Positions 17,141 through 26,903 of a stretch of DNA of 64,000 bases are shown here, one piece after another. Origin of the DNA: Rhizobium sp. RM (lineage in GTDB: Bacteria > Pseudomonadota > Alphaproteobacteria > Rhizobiales > Rhizobiaceae); assembly GCF_013390595.1 (NCBI RefSeq), contig NZ_JACAWV010000007.1:310001-374000 (forward strand). The letters run 5' to 3'. Position 1 is the first letter of the stretch. Every line of letters starts with the position of its first letter. Below the pieces are notes generated by a model that was not told where the DNA came from, did no database searches, and saw nothing but the letters and a program-made list of their open reading frames with translations. The translations under genes and the position numbers were made by a program.

Positions 17141-17684
17141 CCGTGTCCCAGTAAAGATAGTCCATCCAGCTCTCGTGCAAATAATTCGGCGGAAACGACC
17201 GCCCATTATTGTGCAAATCCTGAACCGTCGGCTGGAAAGGCCTCTGATAGGGGAACATGCCCGCCTGCTTGGGAAGCTTGCTCCCTTTCCTGAGATTGCA
17301 TGGTGAGCACGCCGCCACGACGTTGTGCCAGGTTGTTTCGCCGCCATGAGCGCGCGGAATGACGTGATCGAACGTGAGATCATCCCGAGAACCGCAATAC
17401 TGGCACTCGAACTTGTCACGCAGGAAAACGTTGAAGCGCGTAAATGCAGGGTTGCGGGTTGGTTGCACATAGGTCTTGAGGCTGACGACACTCGGCAGCC
17501 GCATAGAAAAGCTGGGGGACGAGACCGCGTGATCGTACTCGGCAATAATGTTCACACGGTCTAGGAATACAGCCTTGATCGCGTCCTGCCAGGACCATAA
17601 CGACAAGGGGTAATAACTCAGTGGCCTATAGTCTGCGTTCAAAACGAGCGCCGGCAGGGCCTGTGGTGAAACTGCAATCGTCAA
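17127..17684 (-). CDS. HNH endonuclease family protein
   Basis: About 185 residues. The zinc-bound HNH core is complete: Cys94 and Cys97 (CQYCG), Asp106-His107 (FDHVIPRAHGG), His120-Asn121 and Cys126/Cys129 (CSPCN). The N-terminal half, with VLNADYRPLSYYPL, is shared by a widespread stand-alone HNH family of unknown role, perhaps DNA repair or phage defence. I choose the TTG start because AGGAG lies six bases upstream; an ATG twelve codons earlier lacks a ribosome site. Not linked to a restriction system here. Confidence 0.82.
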   Translation of the reverse strand: MTIAVSPQALPALVLNADYRPLSYYPLSLWSWQDAIKAVFLDRVNIIAEYDHAVSSPSFSMRLPSVVSLKTYVQPTRNPAFTRFNVFLRDKFECQYCGSRDDLTFDHVIPRAHGGETTWHNVVAACSPCNLRKGSKLPKQAGMFPYQRPFQPTVQDLHNNGRSFPPNYLHESWMDYLYWDTELQP

Positions 17685-18071
17685 GGGCGTCTCCTGACCG
17701 ATTCGGCATCTGCAATTCATATATTAGGGCCGTTGTTACAGGATTGTGAAGCCTATAAATGAAGCTGATTGACGGCTCTGTTTTATGCGCCGATTTCGCC
17801 TGGAAAATCGAACCTGAAGCGACTTTGAATATCGCCCTGCCGAAACGAGGCATTGCCTGCGCATTGCACTGATGAAGCCTCAAATCCTTGTTTTTTCGAT
17901 GGCGTTTCAGACCTGAGACAACGTATTCTTTTTTACTGATCGGTTTTATCTTGTTCCGCGCCAATTTCTGTTCCCTTGCACTCGAACTTTTCGCCTTTGC
18001 ACGCGAAATTTATTTCGAACCGGACATCTCTACTGTAGAATAACTCTGACCTCCGCAGGAAGGCGAAGACA

Positions 18072-18380
18072 ATGAACAGGCGCTCACCTCTTAGACTTGC
18101 TCTCGTCGCAACGGCAATCGCTCTTGCTGTCGGCAGCGGCGCTCATGGCCAGCAGTACAAGAATCTTGAAGTCACCCCGGATGGACGCGGTGGTGCGCAC
18201 GGCACCTACGGCAACCAGAATTTCGAGATCTATCGTGGATCTGGTCAACCACCGAGCGGGCACATGGGGGGTAACAGACTGGGAACCCGGACTGAACGTC
18301 CGACGCAGCAGAGGGGCAATCGCGGGGCAACCCAGAACAGCTGCTTTGTCGACGGCAACGGCAACAGCTTCTGCAATTGA
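18072..18380 (+). CDS. Small secreted protein, function unknown
   Basis: 102 residues with a clear signal peptide (cleavage near AHG/QQ at about 26). The mature part is hydrophilic and Gly/Arg/Gln-rich, contains GGAHGTYGNQNFEIY and ends with two cysteines (NSCFVDGNGNSFC) that could form a disulfide. AGGAAGG precedes the ATG, which supports translation. No family recognised. It converges with the polymerase gene 58 bp downstream. Confidence 0.65.
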   Translation: MNRRSPLRLALVATAIALAVGSGAHGQQYKNLEVTPDGRGGAHGTYGNQNFEIYRGSGQPPSGHMGGNRLGTRTERPTQQRGNRGATQNSCFVDGNGNSFCN

Positions 18381-18438
18381 CCCGGTCTAATAATCCTCAT
18401 GAAAAATGAGCGGGGCGATGACCGACATACAATACCCG

Positions 18439-20067
18439 TTATCGGTCCATACCGGATGCGCCAGCCGACACCACCTCAACCGGCAGACTATGCATCTCCT
18501 GTTCACCGCTTACACCGTTTGAAGACCGGCGTCTGCGTTTTCCTTCTTGTCCACTCGGCCTGACGCAAATCGTCACAAGTGGTGCGACCACAGTAGCAAA
18601 GCTGATGGCAAACCCAGGGATCTGGATCGAGAAGTCAACCAGTGAATGGAGCGCCAGAACGAGAAGGAGGGCAAAACCGAGATTACCGGCAAATCGGTAA
18701 CGCTTGCGCTTGCGCATTCCCCGCGCAAAAACCAGCATCAATGTTGTGACAAAGACAACAGCCAACGGAACAAAGAACCAGCCAAAGGCGATCATGCCTT
18801 CCAGATAAACGTTGTGCGCCCGCACCAGCAACGTATCGATGCCGCATGCAGGATTATGATAGGGAGCATAGGCCTGCGCGAAACTCGCCAATCCGGTACC
18901 CCAGGGTAAATTGTCACTCAATACCGTCAAAATACCTGGCATGAAGCAAAAGCGAGCATCATCGAAGCCGAGGGCTGATGCACGCAACAGAAGTTGCCCT
19001 GAAAACACCAGTGCCATCAGCAACACGACGACAACGATACCGATCAGTACGACGAGACGCCGACGACGCGAGGCTCTTACCGCTCCGGGAACACTGTGCT
19101 TGGCCAGATAATCAGGTTTCAGCACCATCATAGCAGACAGGAAAACGAGACCGGTGAGACCAGCCGCCACCCCACCCCGCGATTGTGTGAGGACAAACGC
19201 CAGAAAGACGACGAGGCAAGAGCCGCCCCACATAACAGCACGCAGCAATCTGCGTCGGTCCTCCGCATAGAGTTTGATGTTGCTGTTGGCCATTGCCCAC
19301 ACCCGCGGCAGATCTGTCTGCGCGGCCGCGCGCCAGAAATGCGACAAGGCGACCAACAGCGTCACGGAGAAAAAAGTCGCCGCCGTATTGCGATTGACGA
19401 AAACACCTGTGAGGCTATCGCGGTAATACAACTTTTCACTCAGCAGAAGCCGCGACGGGAAGGCCAGGAACTGGACAAGCGCGAGAAAGCTGATGATTGC
19501 ACCACCAACCGCGAAGACTCTCAGCGCCGCCCGAGCCCGATCGTCCGTATCGAACAACACAAGGGCACTGATGAAAAAACCAAACGGCAGCGCCACCGAA
19601 AGCAGCGCGAAACGGTCGTCCGCAGGCGTTATGGACGCAATCAGGTCGGGTGGATGAGATGTGAACAATCCAGCCGACTTCCAGGCCGGATGAGCAGAAA
19701 ACATACCCGGCATCGTCTGAAGATATACCAGCAACATGACTGTGAGCAGCAACAGGCAGGCAATCGTAACAATGTTGCGGGCATGCGGCGGCACGCCGAA
19801 CAGCAGCAGCGAGACGCACAGATGCGCAAAAATCGCCGGTGCCAGTGTCGCCCTCATTTCCTCACTAACTGCACCATAGTCTGAGAGGCCAAAGAACAGA
19901 GCAAACCAGAACGCGACAACGAGCAGTGCGTGCGCGGCATCACGTGGCCTCAAAAGGAAGCTGAGAACCGGCTGCGCCATCCGCCCGGTAATGCCAGCCG
20001 CTGATGTTTTTCGATGACGCCCAGTCACAACGTCTGGGAATAGATCAGTTTCCCGTGGTGCAGACAT
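18439..20067 (-). CDS. O-antigen ligase/Wzy-like polysaccharide polymerase
   Basis: 542 residues with 11 or so membrane segments. The family signature is visible: TGVFVNRNTAATFF, a large periplasmic loop containing GTGLASFAQAYAPY and RAHNVYLEGMIAFGW, and LTQSRGGVAAGL before it. Members join polysaccharide repeats (Wzy) or transfer glycan to lipid A (WaaL); beside a BY-kinase and glycosyltransferases, polymerisation is likelier. The ATG with GGAAAGG is preferred over a TTG two codons earlier. It overlaps the upstream gene by 23 bases. Confidence 0.85.
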   Translation of the reverse strand: MSAPRETDLFPDVVTGRHRKTSAAGITGRMAQPVLSFLLRPRDAAHALLVVAFWFALFFGLSDYGAVSEEMRATLAPAIFAHLCVSLLLFGVPPHARNIVTIACLLLLTVMLLVYLQTMPGMFSAHPAWKSAGLFTSHPPDLIASITPADDRFALLSVALPFGFFISALVLFDTDDRARAALRVFAVGGAIISFLALVQFLAFPSRLLLSEKLYYRDSLTGVFVNRNTAATFFSVTLLVALSHFWRAAAQTDLPRVWAMANSNIKLYAEDRRRLLRAVMWGGSCLVVFLAFVLTQSRGGVAAGLTGLVFLSAMMVLKPDYLAKHSVPGAVRASRRRRLVVLIGIVVVVLLMALVFSGQLLLRASALGFDDARFCFMPGILTVLSDNLPWGTGLASFAQAYAPYHNPACGIDTLLVRAHNVYLEGMIAFGWFFVPLAVVFVTTLMLVFARGMRKRKRYRFAGNLGFALLLVLALHSLVDFSIQIPGFAISFATVVAPLVTICVRPSGQEGKRRRRSSNGVSGEQEMHSLPVEVVSAGASGMDR

Positions 20068-20698
20068 CGCCAACCTTTCCGCGAACCCCCGTACCGGCCC
20101 GAGAGCACAGCAGCGCGAAATCAGCCTGACGTGCCGTTGCTGTCATGCTCAAAGCGGGTTCGGACAACTGTTTCCAGAATGCAACGCGGGCCTCGAGCAC
20201 ATCTGGATCGGCGGGTGCCAGCAATTGCGACATGTTTGTCAGCGCTGCGACCTCCTCTGCAAACGGCACCTGAAGCGAACGTATCATCGCCAGGCGCAAC
20301 CAGAACTCCCCATCCTGAGGCAGACAGGCAATGCCGTGGCGGAGATAGTGTTCGGCAAAGGCAAGCGTCGCTTTCCACTCCTGCGGCGCCTGAACCTCGC
20401 TCTTGCGATCAACATCCTGCAACAGCAGCCGCATCCCGGCTTTTAGAATGGTCGAGCGGCAGACGTTTTCATTGACGATAGCAGGCAATTTCTCAACAGC
20501 CCGGTCCAGCGCCCTGTCGGAAATGGAGCCACTCCGTCCCGCCGCAGTCGCGAGCCTGGAAAGAGAGGAGAACTTTGCAGTCTCGATAAAAGCTTTTGCA
20601 GAGATTGCGAAAACGCAGCAGGTCACAATCAGCACGAGACCCGCCGACAAGTGGCGTGTCACGAAACTGCGCCAGTGACTGGGCTGACTTCCCCTCAA
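20045..20698 (-). CDS. Membrane-anchored protein of the polysaccharide locus, unknown
   Basis: 217 residues. One N-terminal hydrophobic segment (AGLVLIVTCCVFAISAKAF, residues 19-37) should anchor it in the inner membrane with the rest in the periplasm. The body is helical and includes FAEHYLRHGIACLPQDGEFWLRLA, resembling TPR-like helical hairpins. It starts at a TTG with AAGGG upstream and overlaps the polymerase gene by 23 bases, so the two are coupled. A periplasmic partner of the polymerase is a reasonable guess. Confidence 0.55.
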   Translation of the reverse strand: MRGSQPSHWRSFVTRHLSAGLVLIVTCCVFAISAKAFIETAKFSSLSRLATAAGRSGSISDRALDRAVEKLPAIVNENVCRSTILKAGMRLLLQDVDRKSEVQAPQEWKATLAFAEHYLRHGIACLPQDGEFWLRLAMIRSLQVPFAEEVAALTNMSQLLAPADPDVLEARVAFWKQLSEPALSMTATARQADFALLCSRAGTGVRGKVGDVCTTGN

Positions 20699-20927
20699 TG
20701 CGATAACCCTTGAAAATTCATTCTAAAAATTATTGATGCTTATCAAGTTGATGCCCTAAAAAAAAAAGGAACACCTCAACCATCCTTGCCAACCGCTGAA
20801 GCGCTTATCGACGCTTGGTGCGTATCACGAAATCGACGGGAAGCGTCTGGTGCTTGCAATCGTCCACGGACATCAAACATTCCGGCGAGGATTGCCTCTG
20901 GCTTGACGACAGAAGCAATCCCCATTC

Positions 20928-23222
20928 TCATTTTTCGTCGTGATAATATCCAGTGTACCGAGAGTTATAATAATCGCCCGAACCATAGGCCCGATAGAGC
21001 TTGAGCTTCTCGAGATCGACACGGTTGAGAATAACGCCAAGGCATTTGTCGCGGATCACCGGTTCATGTACCAGTACGTTGCGAACCGCACGGCGCGCTG
21101 TCTGGCCCCACTCCACGACAAAAATGAAGCCATCCATACGCGTACCGATCGCGCGAGCGTCGATGACCGGCCCGAGCGGTGGGAGGTCCACGATCACATA
21201 ATCAAATTCGGCACCGAGATCGCTAAGCAGCTTGCGCATAGCCCCCGACATCAGCAATTCGGAGGAATGCGTTACGCGCTGCTTTACAACGGTTGGCAGG
21301 AACGCCAGCCCAGTCTTCTGATTGAACAGAAGCGCATCGCGATAATCGACACCATCCAGCAACACTTCAAGAAGCCCGGCCTTGGCGTGGCGGCCCATGG
21401 CTCTCGTTGAGCCGGGATTGCGAATATCGGCGTCAATCAGAACGGTCTTTGCGCCCTGATTGGCAAGAAGTTCGGCAAGGTTGGCCGAGATGGTCGACTT
21501 TCCCTCGCCCGGTAACGTCGAAACAACACCGATGACGCGGCACTGCTTCGACGGCAGGTTGAGATCAATGGCGAGCCTTGCGCTTCTTAGCGTCTCTGCC
21601 ATTGAAGAAAGCGGATACTCGATAACGTAGTCGGAGACGCTTGAGGTCTTCAGAACAGCGCGGCTCTTGTCGTAGCCGTCAGCAGCGTTCGAAACTGGTT
21701 TACCGTCAATTTCGTTCACGTTGCCAAGGAATTCCTGCCCAAGCACCTCGCGCACCTGATCTCCCGTACGGAAGAAGCGGTCCCTGAATTCGCGGCCGGC
21801 GCCGACGCCCATACCAACGACACCACCCAAGAGTGTAAAGAATGCCAGGATCAGAGGCTTGACGGGCGAACTTGCCCGGTTCGGCGGCGTCGCATTGGAA
21901 ATTACGCGCGCTTCAGTGACAGGGAAGGACTGTTGCTGAACCGCTTCCTGATAGCGTTGCAGGAATGTCTGGTAAAGGTTCTTGTAGGTTTCGGATTCGC
22001 GTTGCAGTTCACGCAACTGAACCTGCGTTTCGCTGGCCGTCGAGGAAACATTACTGGCCTGCTCTACACTTTCCCGCAACTGCTGTTCGCGCGCGGCATC
22101 GACTTCGAGATCGCTCTTGTAGCTCTGCGCAACGCGGCTGACTTCTTCGAACATCAGGCGTTTGTATTCCTGCATTTCATTACGCAGGCGAACGGCTTGA
22201 ACATGCTGCCTTCCAAGACGAGCGGAGATTTCCGCCTCGGTCTTCGAAGACTCCAGATATTTCTTTCGCAGATCGTTGGCGACCGTGCTGTCAAGAATAT
22301 CGGTAACAACGGCATCCACTTCGTCCGAAGACAGGATCGTTTCAATCCGCTGCAAACGAGCCCGCGCTTTCGCCGTATCCGATTGCGCTGCGATGAGTGC
22401 ACTGTTCAGTTCGGAAAGCTGCTGGTCGGAGACAAGACCATTACCAGCCTGGACAAGGCCGTTGGTGGCACGGAACTTCTGAACGGCAAGGTCTGTTTCG
22501 AGTGCTTTCTGGCGCAGTTCGGCAATACGATCGCTCAGCCAGTCGCTGGCGCGCCGTGTTGCTTCGTATTTCGAATTCAACTTATCGAGCAAATACTCCG
22601 ATGCGATCGTGTTGGCGACATCCGCAGAAAGCTGCGCCGATACCGACGTATATTCAACTTCAAGGACATAAGTCCTTCCAACACGCGAGACATCGAGATT
22701 GCGGAGCAAAGCATCTGCCGCACGCTGACGCTTCCGATCAGCCTCGTCTTTCGCATCCGTCTCACTTTCAGCTGCAAACCAGCCGCCGATGTTGAGAACG
22801 GAGCGAATTGCGCCAACCGCTGTACCAATGATCGAACCGCTACCGGAATTGAATTGTGGATTTTCCGTGAGGTTCAACTTGTCGACAACAGCGAGGGCGA
22901 TCGTGTCAGACTTCAGCACTTCCACCTGGCTGAGAACGGATGCTTCCTCGTCCGCAACAGCGCCAACAGTCGAAAGTTGCTCAACCACCTGTCCATTTGT
23001 CCGGTCGATCAGAACTTTCGCTGACGCCGTATACAAGGGTACCGCCGTCGCGAGATAACCGGCACCAAGTAAAATAGCGGCAAAAACAGAGACAGCGACA
23101 ACGCGCCACTGTCTCTTTATCACAGCGAAAACAGCGTCAAAATCGCTGAGTTCGAACTGCATTGGCTCATCAGGTTGATGGGTGCTTACATTTGTCAGGT
23201 CGGGTCTGTGGAGCAATTGCAA
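20928..23222 (-). CDS. BY-kinase / polysaccharide co-polymerase (Wzc/ExoP-like)
   Basis: A 764-residue polysaccharide co-polymerase fused to a bacterial tyrosine kinase. Membrane segments lie at about 41-60 and 455-475, with a coiled-coil-rich periplasmic part between. The kinase has Walker A STLPGEGKST at 568-577, Walker A' TVLIDADIR at 593-601 and Walker B VIVDLPP at 676-682. The tail carries seven tyrosines (743, 746, 751, 752, 756, 759, 760), the usual autophosphorylation cluster that controls chain length and export. The TTG start has GAGGTGA nearby; an ATG at codon 21 is possible. Confidence 0.93.
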   Translation of the reverse strand: MQLLHRPDLTNVSTHQPDEPMQFELSDFDAVFAVIKRQWRVVAVSVFAAILLGAGYLATAVPLYTASAKVLIDRTNGQVVEQLSTVGAVADEEASVLSQVEVLKSDTIALAVVDKLNLTENPQFNSGSGSIIGTAVGAIRSVLNIGGWFAAESETDAKDEADRKRQRAADALLRNLDVSRVGRTYVLEVEYTSVSAQLSADVANTIASEYLLDKLNSKYEATRRASDWLSDRIAELRQKALETDLAVQKFRATNGLVQAGNGLVSDQQLSELNSALIAAQSDTAKARARLQRIETILSSDEVDAVVTDILDSTVANDLRKKYLESSKTEAEISARLGRQHVQAVRLRNEMQEYKRLMFEEVSRVAQSYKSDLEVDAAREQQLRESVEQASNVSSTASETQVQLRELQRESETYKNLYQTFLQRYQEAVQQQSFPVTEARVISNATPPNRASSPVKPLILAFFTLLGGVVGMGVGAGREFRDRFFRTGDQVREVLGQEFLGNVNEIDGKPVSNAADGYDKSRAVLKTSSVSDYVIEYPLSSMAETLRSARLAIDLNLPSKQCRVIGVVSTLPGEGKSTISANLAELLANQGAKTVLIDADIRNPGSTRAMGRHAKAGLLEVLLDGVDYRDALLFNQKTGLAFLPTVVKQRVTHSSELLMSGAMRKLLSDLGAEFDYVIVDLPPLGPVIDARAIGTRMDGFIFVVEWGQTARRAVRNVLVHEPVIRDKCLGVILNRVDLEKLKLYRAYGSGDYYNSRYTGYYHDEK

Positions 23223-23421
23223 TTCTCACCTCGTAACAAAAGTTCGGTTCAAACTGGCGATCCGGCTCCAAGCTTTTTTTCAAAAGCCGACAACCGGAGC
23301 ATCACACTCCTCCGAAGTCTTTTTCTCAATAAAGGCATTACATAAAAACAAATTTGAATATTACTTCTGACAATGACTTGCCGAGGTAAGGTCGGGGAAC
23401 CGGCGTAAAGCCGGGTCCACA

Positions 23422-24252
23422 TTATTGCAGAACAGGGCTGGTCTCAGCCGTTGTACCGGTCGTCGCCGTTGATGTGATCGTTCTCGTACGACTTGTCGGC
23501 GCCCCCACGCCAGCAGTCTGTGTGACCGGTTCCGATGTATTGTTTTCTCCACCACCACTGAACGGGCTAGTCGCGCTACCCGTAATGTCTCCGCCGCCAC
23601 CAGCGCCAGCACCAGCGGCTCCCGCAGCGCCGGCAGCCGTCAGCAATGTGTTGTCGAGAAAGGCTTCAGAAAGAGCGAGCGGCGCGTCACGCGACGTCGC
23701 CTGCGTCTGGATGGCTGCAGCAAGCGTAATATCTCCCCCAGCCGCGCGAAGCGTGTTTGCCGCCAGCGCAAGCCCTTCACCAAATACTTCCGATAGCGGA
23801 ATAGAGTTCGTCTCGCGGGCAACAGAAATGATCGATGCGACATTGCCTGGTTCTGCCAATGCAAAGGCAGACGCCTGCTGAGCAATGACAACTGGCTCCG
23901 CATCGGCGGCCAGGGTCAGCCCCTTCATCAGTTCCGCCGCCAGCGTACGCGGCGTGCCCTCGGCAATGGCAATCGTCACCAGCGCCCCAAGATCTCCGGG
24001 CGTCGCCTTCAAAAGACCCTCAGTTGCTCGCGAAATTTCCAACGGACTGACGTCCATGACGCGTTTGAGAAAATCTCCGGCAGCTTCCCCTTCGGCGCGA
24101 GCCAGTGGCGAAGAGGCTTGCACGTCTTGTGCGACAGGTGCAGTTTCGGTCGGCTGTGGCTCGACGGTCTGCGCTTGCGCCATCCCCCAAGAACCAACAC
24201 CAAAACCAAGAATAGTAGCAATAATAAATTTATTATCAAAATACCTAAACAA
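23422..24252 (-). CDS. Secreted Ala-rich protein of the polysaccharide locus, unknown
   Basis: 276 residues. A signal peptide ends near MAQA/QT at 28. The middle is helical and alanine-rich, with repeated elements of the type EISRATEGLLKATPGDLGALVTIAIAE, and the last 75 residues are Gly/Ser/Thr-rich and probably disordered. I recognise no family. A TTG start with GAGAGG is used. It lies 199 bp upstream of the BY-kinase gene on the same strand and could be a periplasmic or surface partner of polysaccharide export. Confidence 0.6.
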   Translation of the reverse strand: MFRYFDNKFIIATILGFGVGSWGMAQAQTVEPQPTETAPVAQDVQASSPLARAEGEAAGDFLKRVMDVSPLEISRATEGLLKATPGDLGALVTIAIAEGTPRTLAAELMKGLTLAADAEPVVIAQQASAFALAEPGNVASIISVARETNSIPLSEVFGEGLALAANTLRAAGGDITLAAAIQTQATSRDAPLALSEAFLDNTLLTAAGAAGAAGAGAGGGGDITGSATSPFSGGGENNTSEPVTQTAGVGAPTSRTRTITSTATTGTTAETSPVLQ

Positions 24253-24618
24253 GAAATATACCTCTCAGGCTTTACCCGGAAATCATATGCCACGCTCTCC
24301 ACAGCGCTTCAACCCGAGCAGGACGAACCCGCTTTTTCGATTGGCATGTCGTCCGAAAGACCGCTCCCCAGCCTAGAAAAAAAATCCAAAAATCAACAAA
24401 AAAAGAAACATAAAATCGACAATTCGAGAATCTTGGAATTATCGCCGCCAGATTCAACTGTTAATCATATATAAACGAATTTTGATCGGCTGCCAACTCG
24501 GCAGCGTGCGAAATGCACAGCCCTCTTCATTGGCGCAATAATCGGCACATATTTCTCAACTAACCTTCTTTCCATGCAAAAAAGCAGGTGCGATGTGCCA
24601 ATGCGAAAGCATAACACG
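24253..24618 (-). other. AT-rich gene-free stretch
   Basis: Some 366 bases between two minus-strand genes. It holds a run of A-rich sequence at 24375-24420 and AT-rich DNA at 24460-24480 and should contain the promoter of the secreted Ala-rich protein. No convincing gene or hairpin was found. Confidence 0.4.
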
Positions 24619-25410
24619 TCAGACAAGAAGTGTTGGGCGTTCACCTTTTACTTTTAACACTGTGAGCCGGCCGGTCGTGACAGCACCTGTATCGATACCG
24701 ATCCGGCCCGGACCAACCTGTGGCGCCTCCACAGGTGTATGGCCATGAATGACAGTGAGCGGCAAGCGTGACCCCTCCACCAGAAACGGTTCGCGAATCC
24801 ACATCAGATCCTGGTCAGTCTGCCCTTCAAGCGGTATGCCCGGCCTGACGCCAGCGTGAACGAAGAGATGTTTTCCTGATCTGAGAGATACAGGCAGATT
24901 GCTCATAAACTGGACATGCTCCTGGGGAACGGCTGCGAACATGGCACGCCTGAATTCTTCCTCAGGCCTTCCACGCCCACCGAGAAAATAGTCTGCATCG
25001 ACACCATAGGAAAGAAGTGTCTGACGGCCACCAAAATCCAGCCACCAGAGATTGCTGCGAGGATTTCGCATAAAGTCCAGAAATGCGTCTTCGTGGTTGC
25101 CGCAGATGCAGACACGTCTGATATTTTCAGGTGGACGCTCCAAAAGATGCTGAACCACACCTGCCGAATCCGGCCCGCGATCGATATAGTCGCCGAGCAT
25201 GACAATAACGCCTTGCGCGTTGTTCTTTTCAAGATCGAGCATGATCTTACGTTCGGCGTCCAGCAACAGGTCAAGGCGGCCATGCACATCACCGATCGCA
25301 TAAAGCGGGAACGGCGCAGCCACGTCACCCAAGTCAATCCTTCTGCGCAACGGCTTTTCCGATACCTTGATGCTGCGGCGGATAAATAGTCTCGTCAGTA
25401 CCTTCAACAT
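24619..25410 (-). CDS. PPP-family serine/threonine protein phosphatase
   Basis: 263 residues with every PPP metallophosphatase motif: GDVHG at 40-44, GDYIDRG at 73-79, GNHE at 104-107, HAG at 185-187 and HGHT at 222-225. These bind two metals and hydrolyse phosphoprotein or dinucleotide substrates in the cytosol. It lies inside the polysaccharide locus near a tyrosine kinase, so a regulatory role there is possible but not shown by the sequence. Confidence 0.9.
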   Translation of the reverse strand: MLKVLTRLFIRRSIKVSEKPLRRRIDLGDVAAPFPLYAIGDVHGRLDLLLDAERKIMLDLEKNNAQGVIVMLGDYIDRGPDSAGVVQHLLERPPENIRRVCICGNHEDAFLDFMRNPRSNLWWLDFGGRQTLLSYGVDADYFLGGRGRPEEEFRRAMFAAVPQEHVQFMSNLPVSLRSGKHLFVHAGVRPGIPLEGQTDQDLMWIREPFLVEGSRLPLTVIHGHTPVEAPQVGPGRIGIDTGAVTTGRLTVLKVKGERPTLLV

Positions 25411-25490
25411 TAAGCGGTGATACTCTGCCCTATCGCGTCTTCATCCAGCACGGAACCGCCTGTACGTGGCAGCCCATGAACACAGTGATG

Positions 25491-26618
25491 CTATCGAGAG
25501 AATTCCTCTGCCGATTGCACTGTCGCGGCGCGATATTTCGACCCGACCATTTCTGTATAGACTGCGTCGATTGCCCGCACCATACGGTCAGATGTGTATT
25601 CGGCAAGAAAGCGCGTGTTGCCGCGCTCACCCATGTTGCGAAGATCTTCAGCATCCAGATTTGCAAGGAAATCATGCAGGGCGCGGTCGTCTTCCGGGGG
25701 GACGAGATAACCAAATCCGCCATTGCCGAGGATTTCCTTCAGGCCACCCACAGCCGATGCAACGACCGGCTTGGAAAGACGCATGGCTTCCACGGCAACC
25801 AGACCAAAACCTTCCCAGCGGGAGGGAATGACGATGATGTCGCTGCTCTTCATCTGTGCCGCCACACCATCTCGATCCAGCCAGCCGAGTTTGGTGATGG
25901 ACGGCGGAAATTCTTCCACTTTGAGGTTACCATCAACAGCCACCTCACCGACGAGGCGTACACTGATACGGTCTTCCAGTCCATCCACAGCCTTGAGCAG
26001 AACGTCTAACCCCTTCTGGTAGTCAAACCGCCCCGCAAAAAGCACCTTGCTGCGGTTGTCCTTCCACTCTGCCGCTTGAACACTCGGCACATCCTTGCTG
26101 ATGCCATTGGCAATATAACGCAGCCTCTCGGGCCTTACGCCAAGTTCAAGTGCCCGCTTATATTCGTATTGAGAAATCACGATGATCTCATCCGGCAGCC
26201 TGGCCAGCAGGCGCTCAGTGATTTCTGCGATCGCACGTATGCGATGGGCGCTCTTCATATCCACCGACCAGCCATGCGGGCAAAACGCGATTTTCGCGCG
26301 TCTGGAACATCGCAACGTCCGGACGATCAGACCTGCAATCGATGAGTGGGCATGGACCACATCAGGTTTGATCGACATCAACGCCTTAACGTACTGACGC
26401 AGCAGAAAAAGCGTACCCCAGAGCCTGCGTGGGCGATGAAACGTGATAATACTTGGCCGTGCAGCAACAACCGACGGATCGAGAAACGACATCTGAGATT
26501 CGGGAATAAGAAGAACAATGTTCTCGGCTCCATACTCCCGCACCTGATGAGGTATCAGCTCGGCAAGATAAGAGCCTGTCCCGCCAATTATGCTTTCGCA
26601 CACGTGTAATATCTTCAT
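25491..26618 (-). CDS. GT4 family glycosyltransferase
   Basis: 375 residues with a GT-B fold. The N-terminal MKILHVCESIIGGTGSYLAEL and the C-terminal nucleotide-sugar site (VLFAGRFDYQKGLDVLLKA, PSRWEGFGLVAVEAM with the EGFG...E motif) define a retaining GT4 enzyme. It should add one sugar to the lipid-linked repeat on the cytosolic face. About 285 bases of AT-rich, gene-free DNA precede it, so it probably has its own promoter. Confidence 0.9.
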   Translation of the reverse strand: MKILHVCESIIGGTGSYLAELIPHQVREYGAENIVLLIPESQMSFLDPSVVAARPSIITFHRPRRLWGTLFLLRQYVKALMSIKPDVVHAHSSIAGLIVRTLRCSRRAKIAFCPHGWSVDMKSAHRIRAIAEITERLLARLPDEIIVISQYEYKRALELGVRPERLRYIANGISKDVPSVQAAEWKDNRSKVLFAGRFDYQKGLDVLLKAVDGLEDRISVRLVGEVAVDGNLKVEEFPPSITKLGWLDRDGVAAQMKSSDIIVIPSRWEGFGLVAVEAMRLSKPVVASAVGGLKEILGNGGFGYLVPPEDDRALHDFLANLDAEDLRNMGERGNTRFLAEYTSDRMVRAIDAVYTEMVGSKYRAATVQSAEEFSR

Positions 26619-26903
26619 TATGGCAGTAAGCTCTAAATTTAATAAATTAAGTTTTGGGTCGAAGTTGTATAATTATAAAATAGACAGCTCATTCTTGGTC
26701 TAAGGCACATCAGCACAAGGCCTGCCCAAAAAATATATTTCCGATAAACGCACTTAAAAATCGAATTATTACGGAGATTAAACTTAACGCTCCAATAAAA
26801 ACAAAGCAAAAACCATCGACAACATATCTCTCTACAATATCACGGTAAAACCGTTGTTTCCATGCAGAAAGTTATTTTACACCCGTTTGCACCGGAAATG
26901 TGC

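Noticed and set aside
17626-17964. 112-codon minus-strand frame upstream of the HNH gene
   Set aside because: It overlaps the start of the HNH gene in another frame, and has no family match or good ribosome site.
20757-20768. Run of ten A upstream of the 217-residue membrane protein
   Set aside because: Intergenic and short; no evidence for slippage or a promoter role beyond general AT richness.
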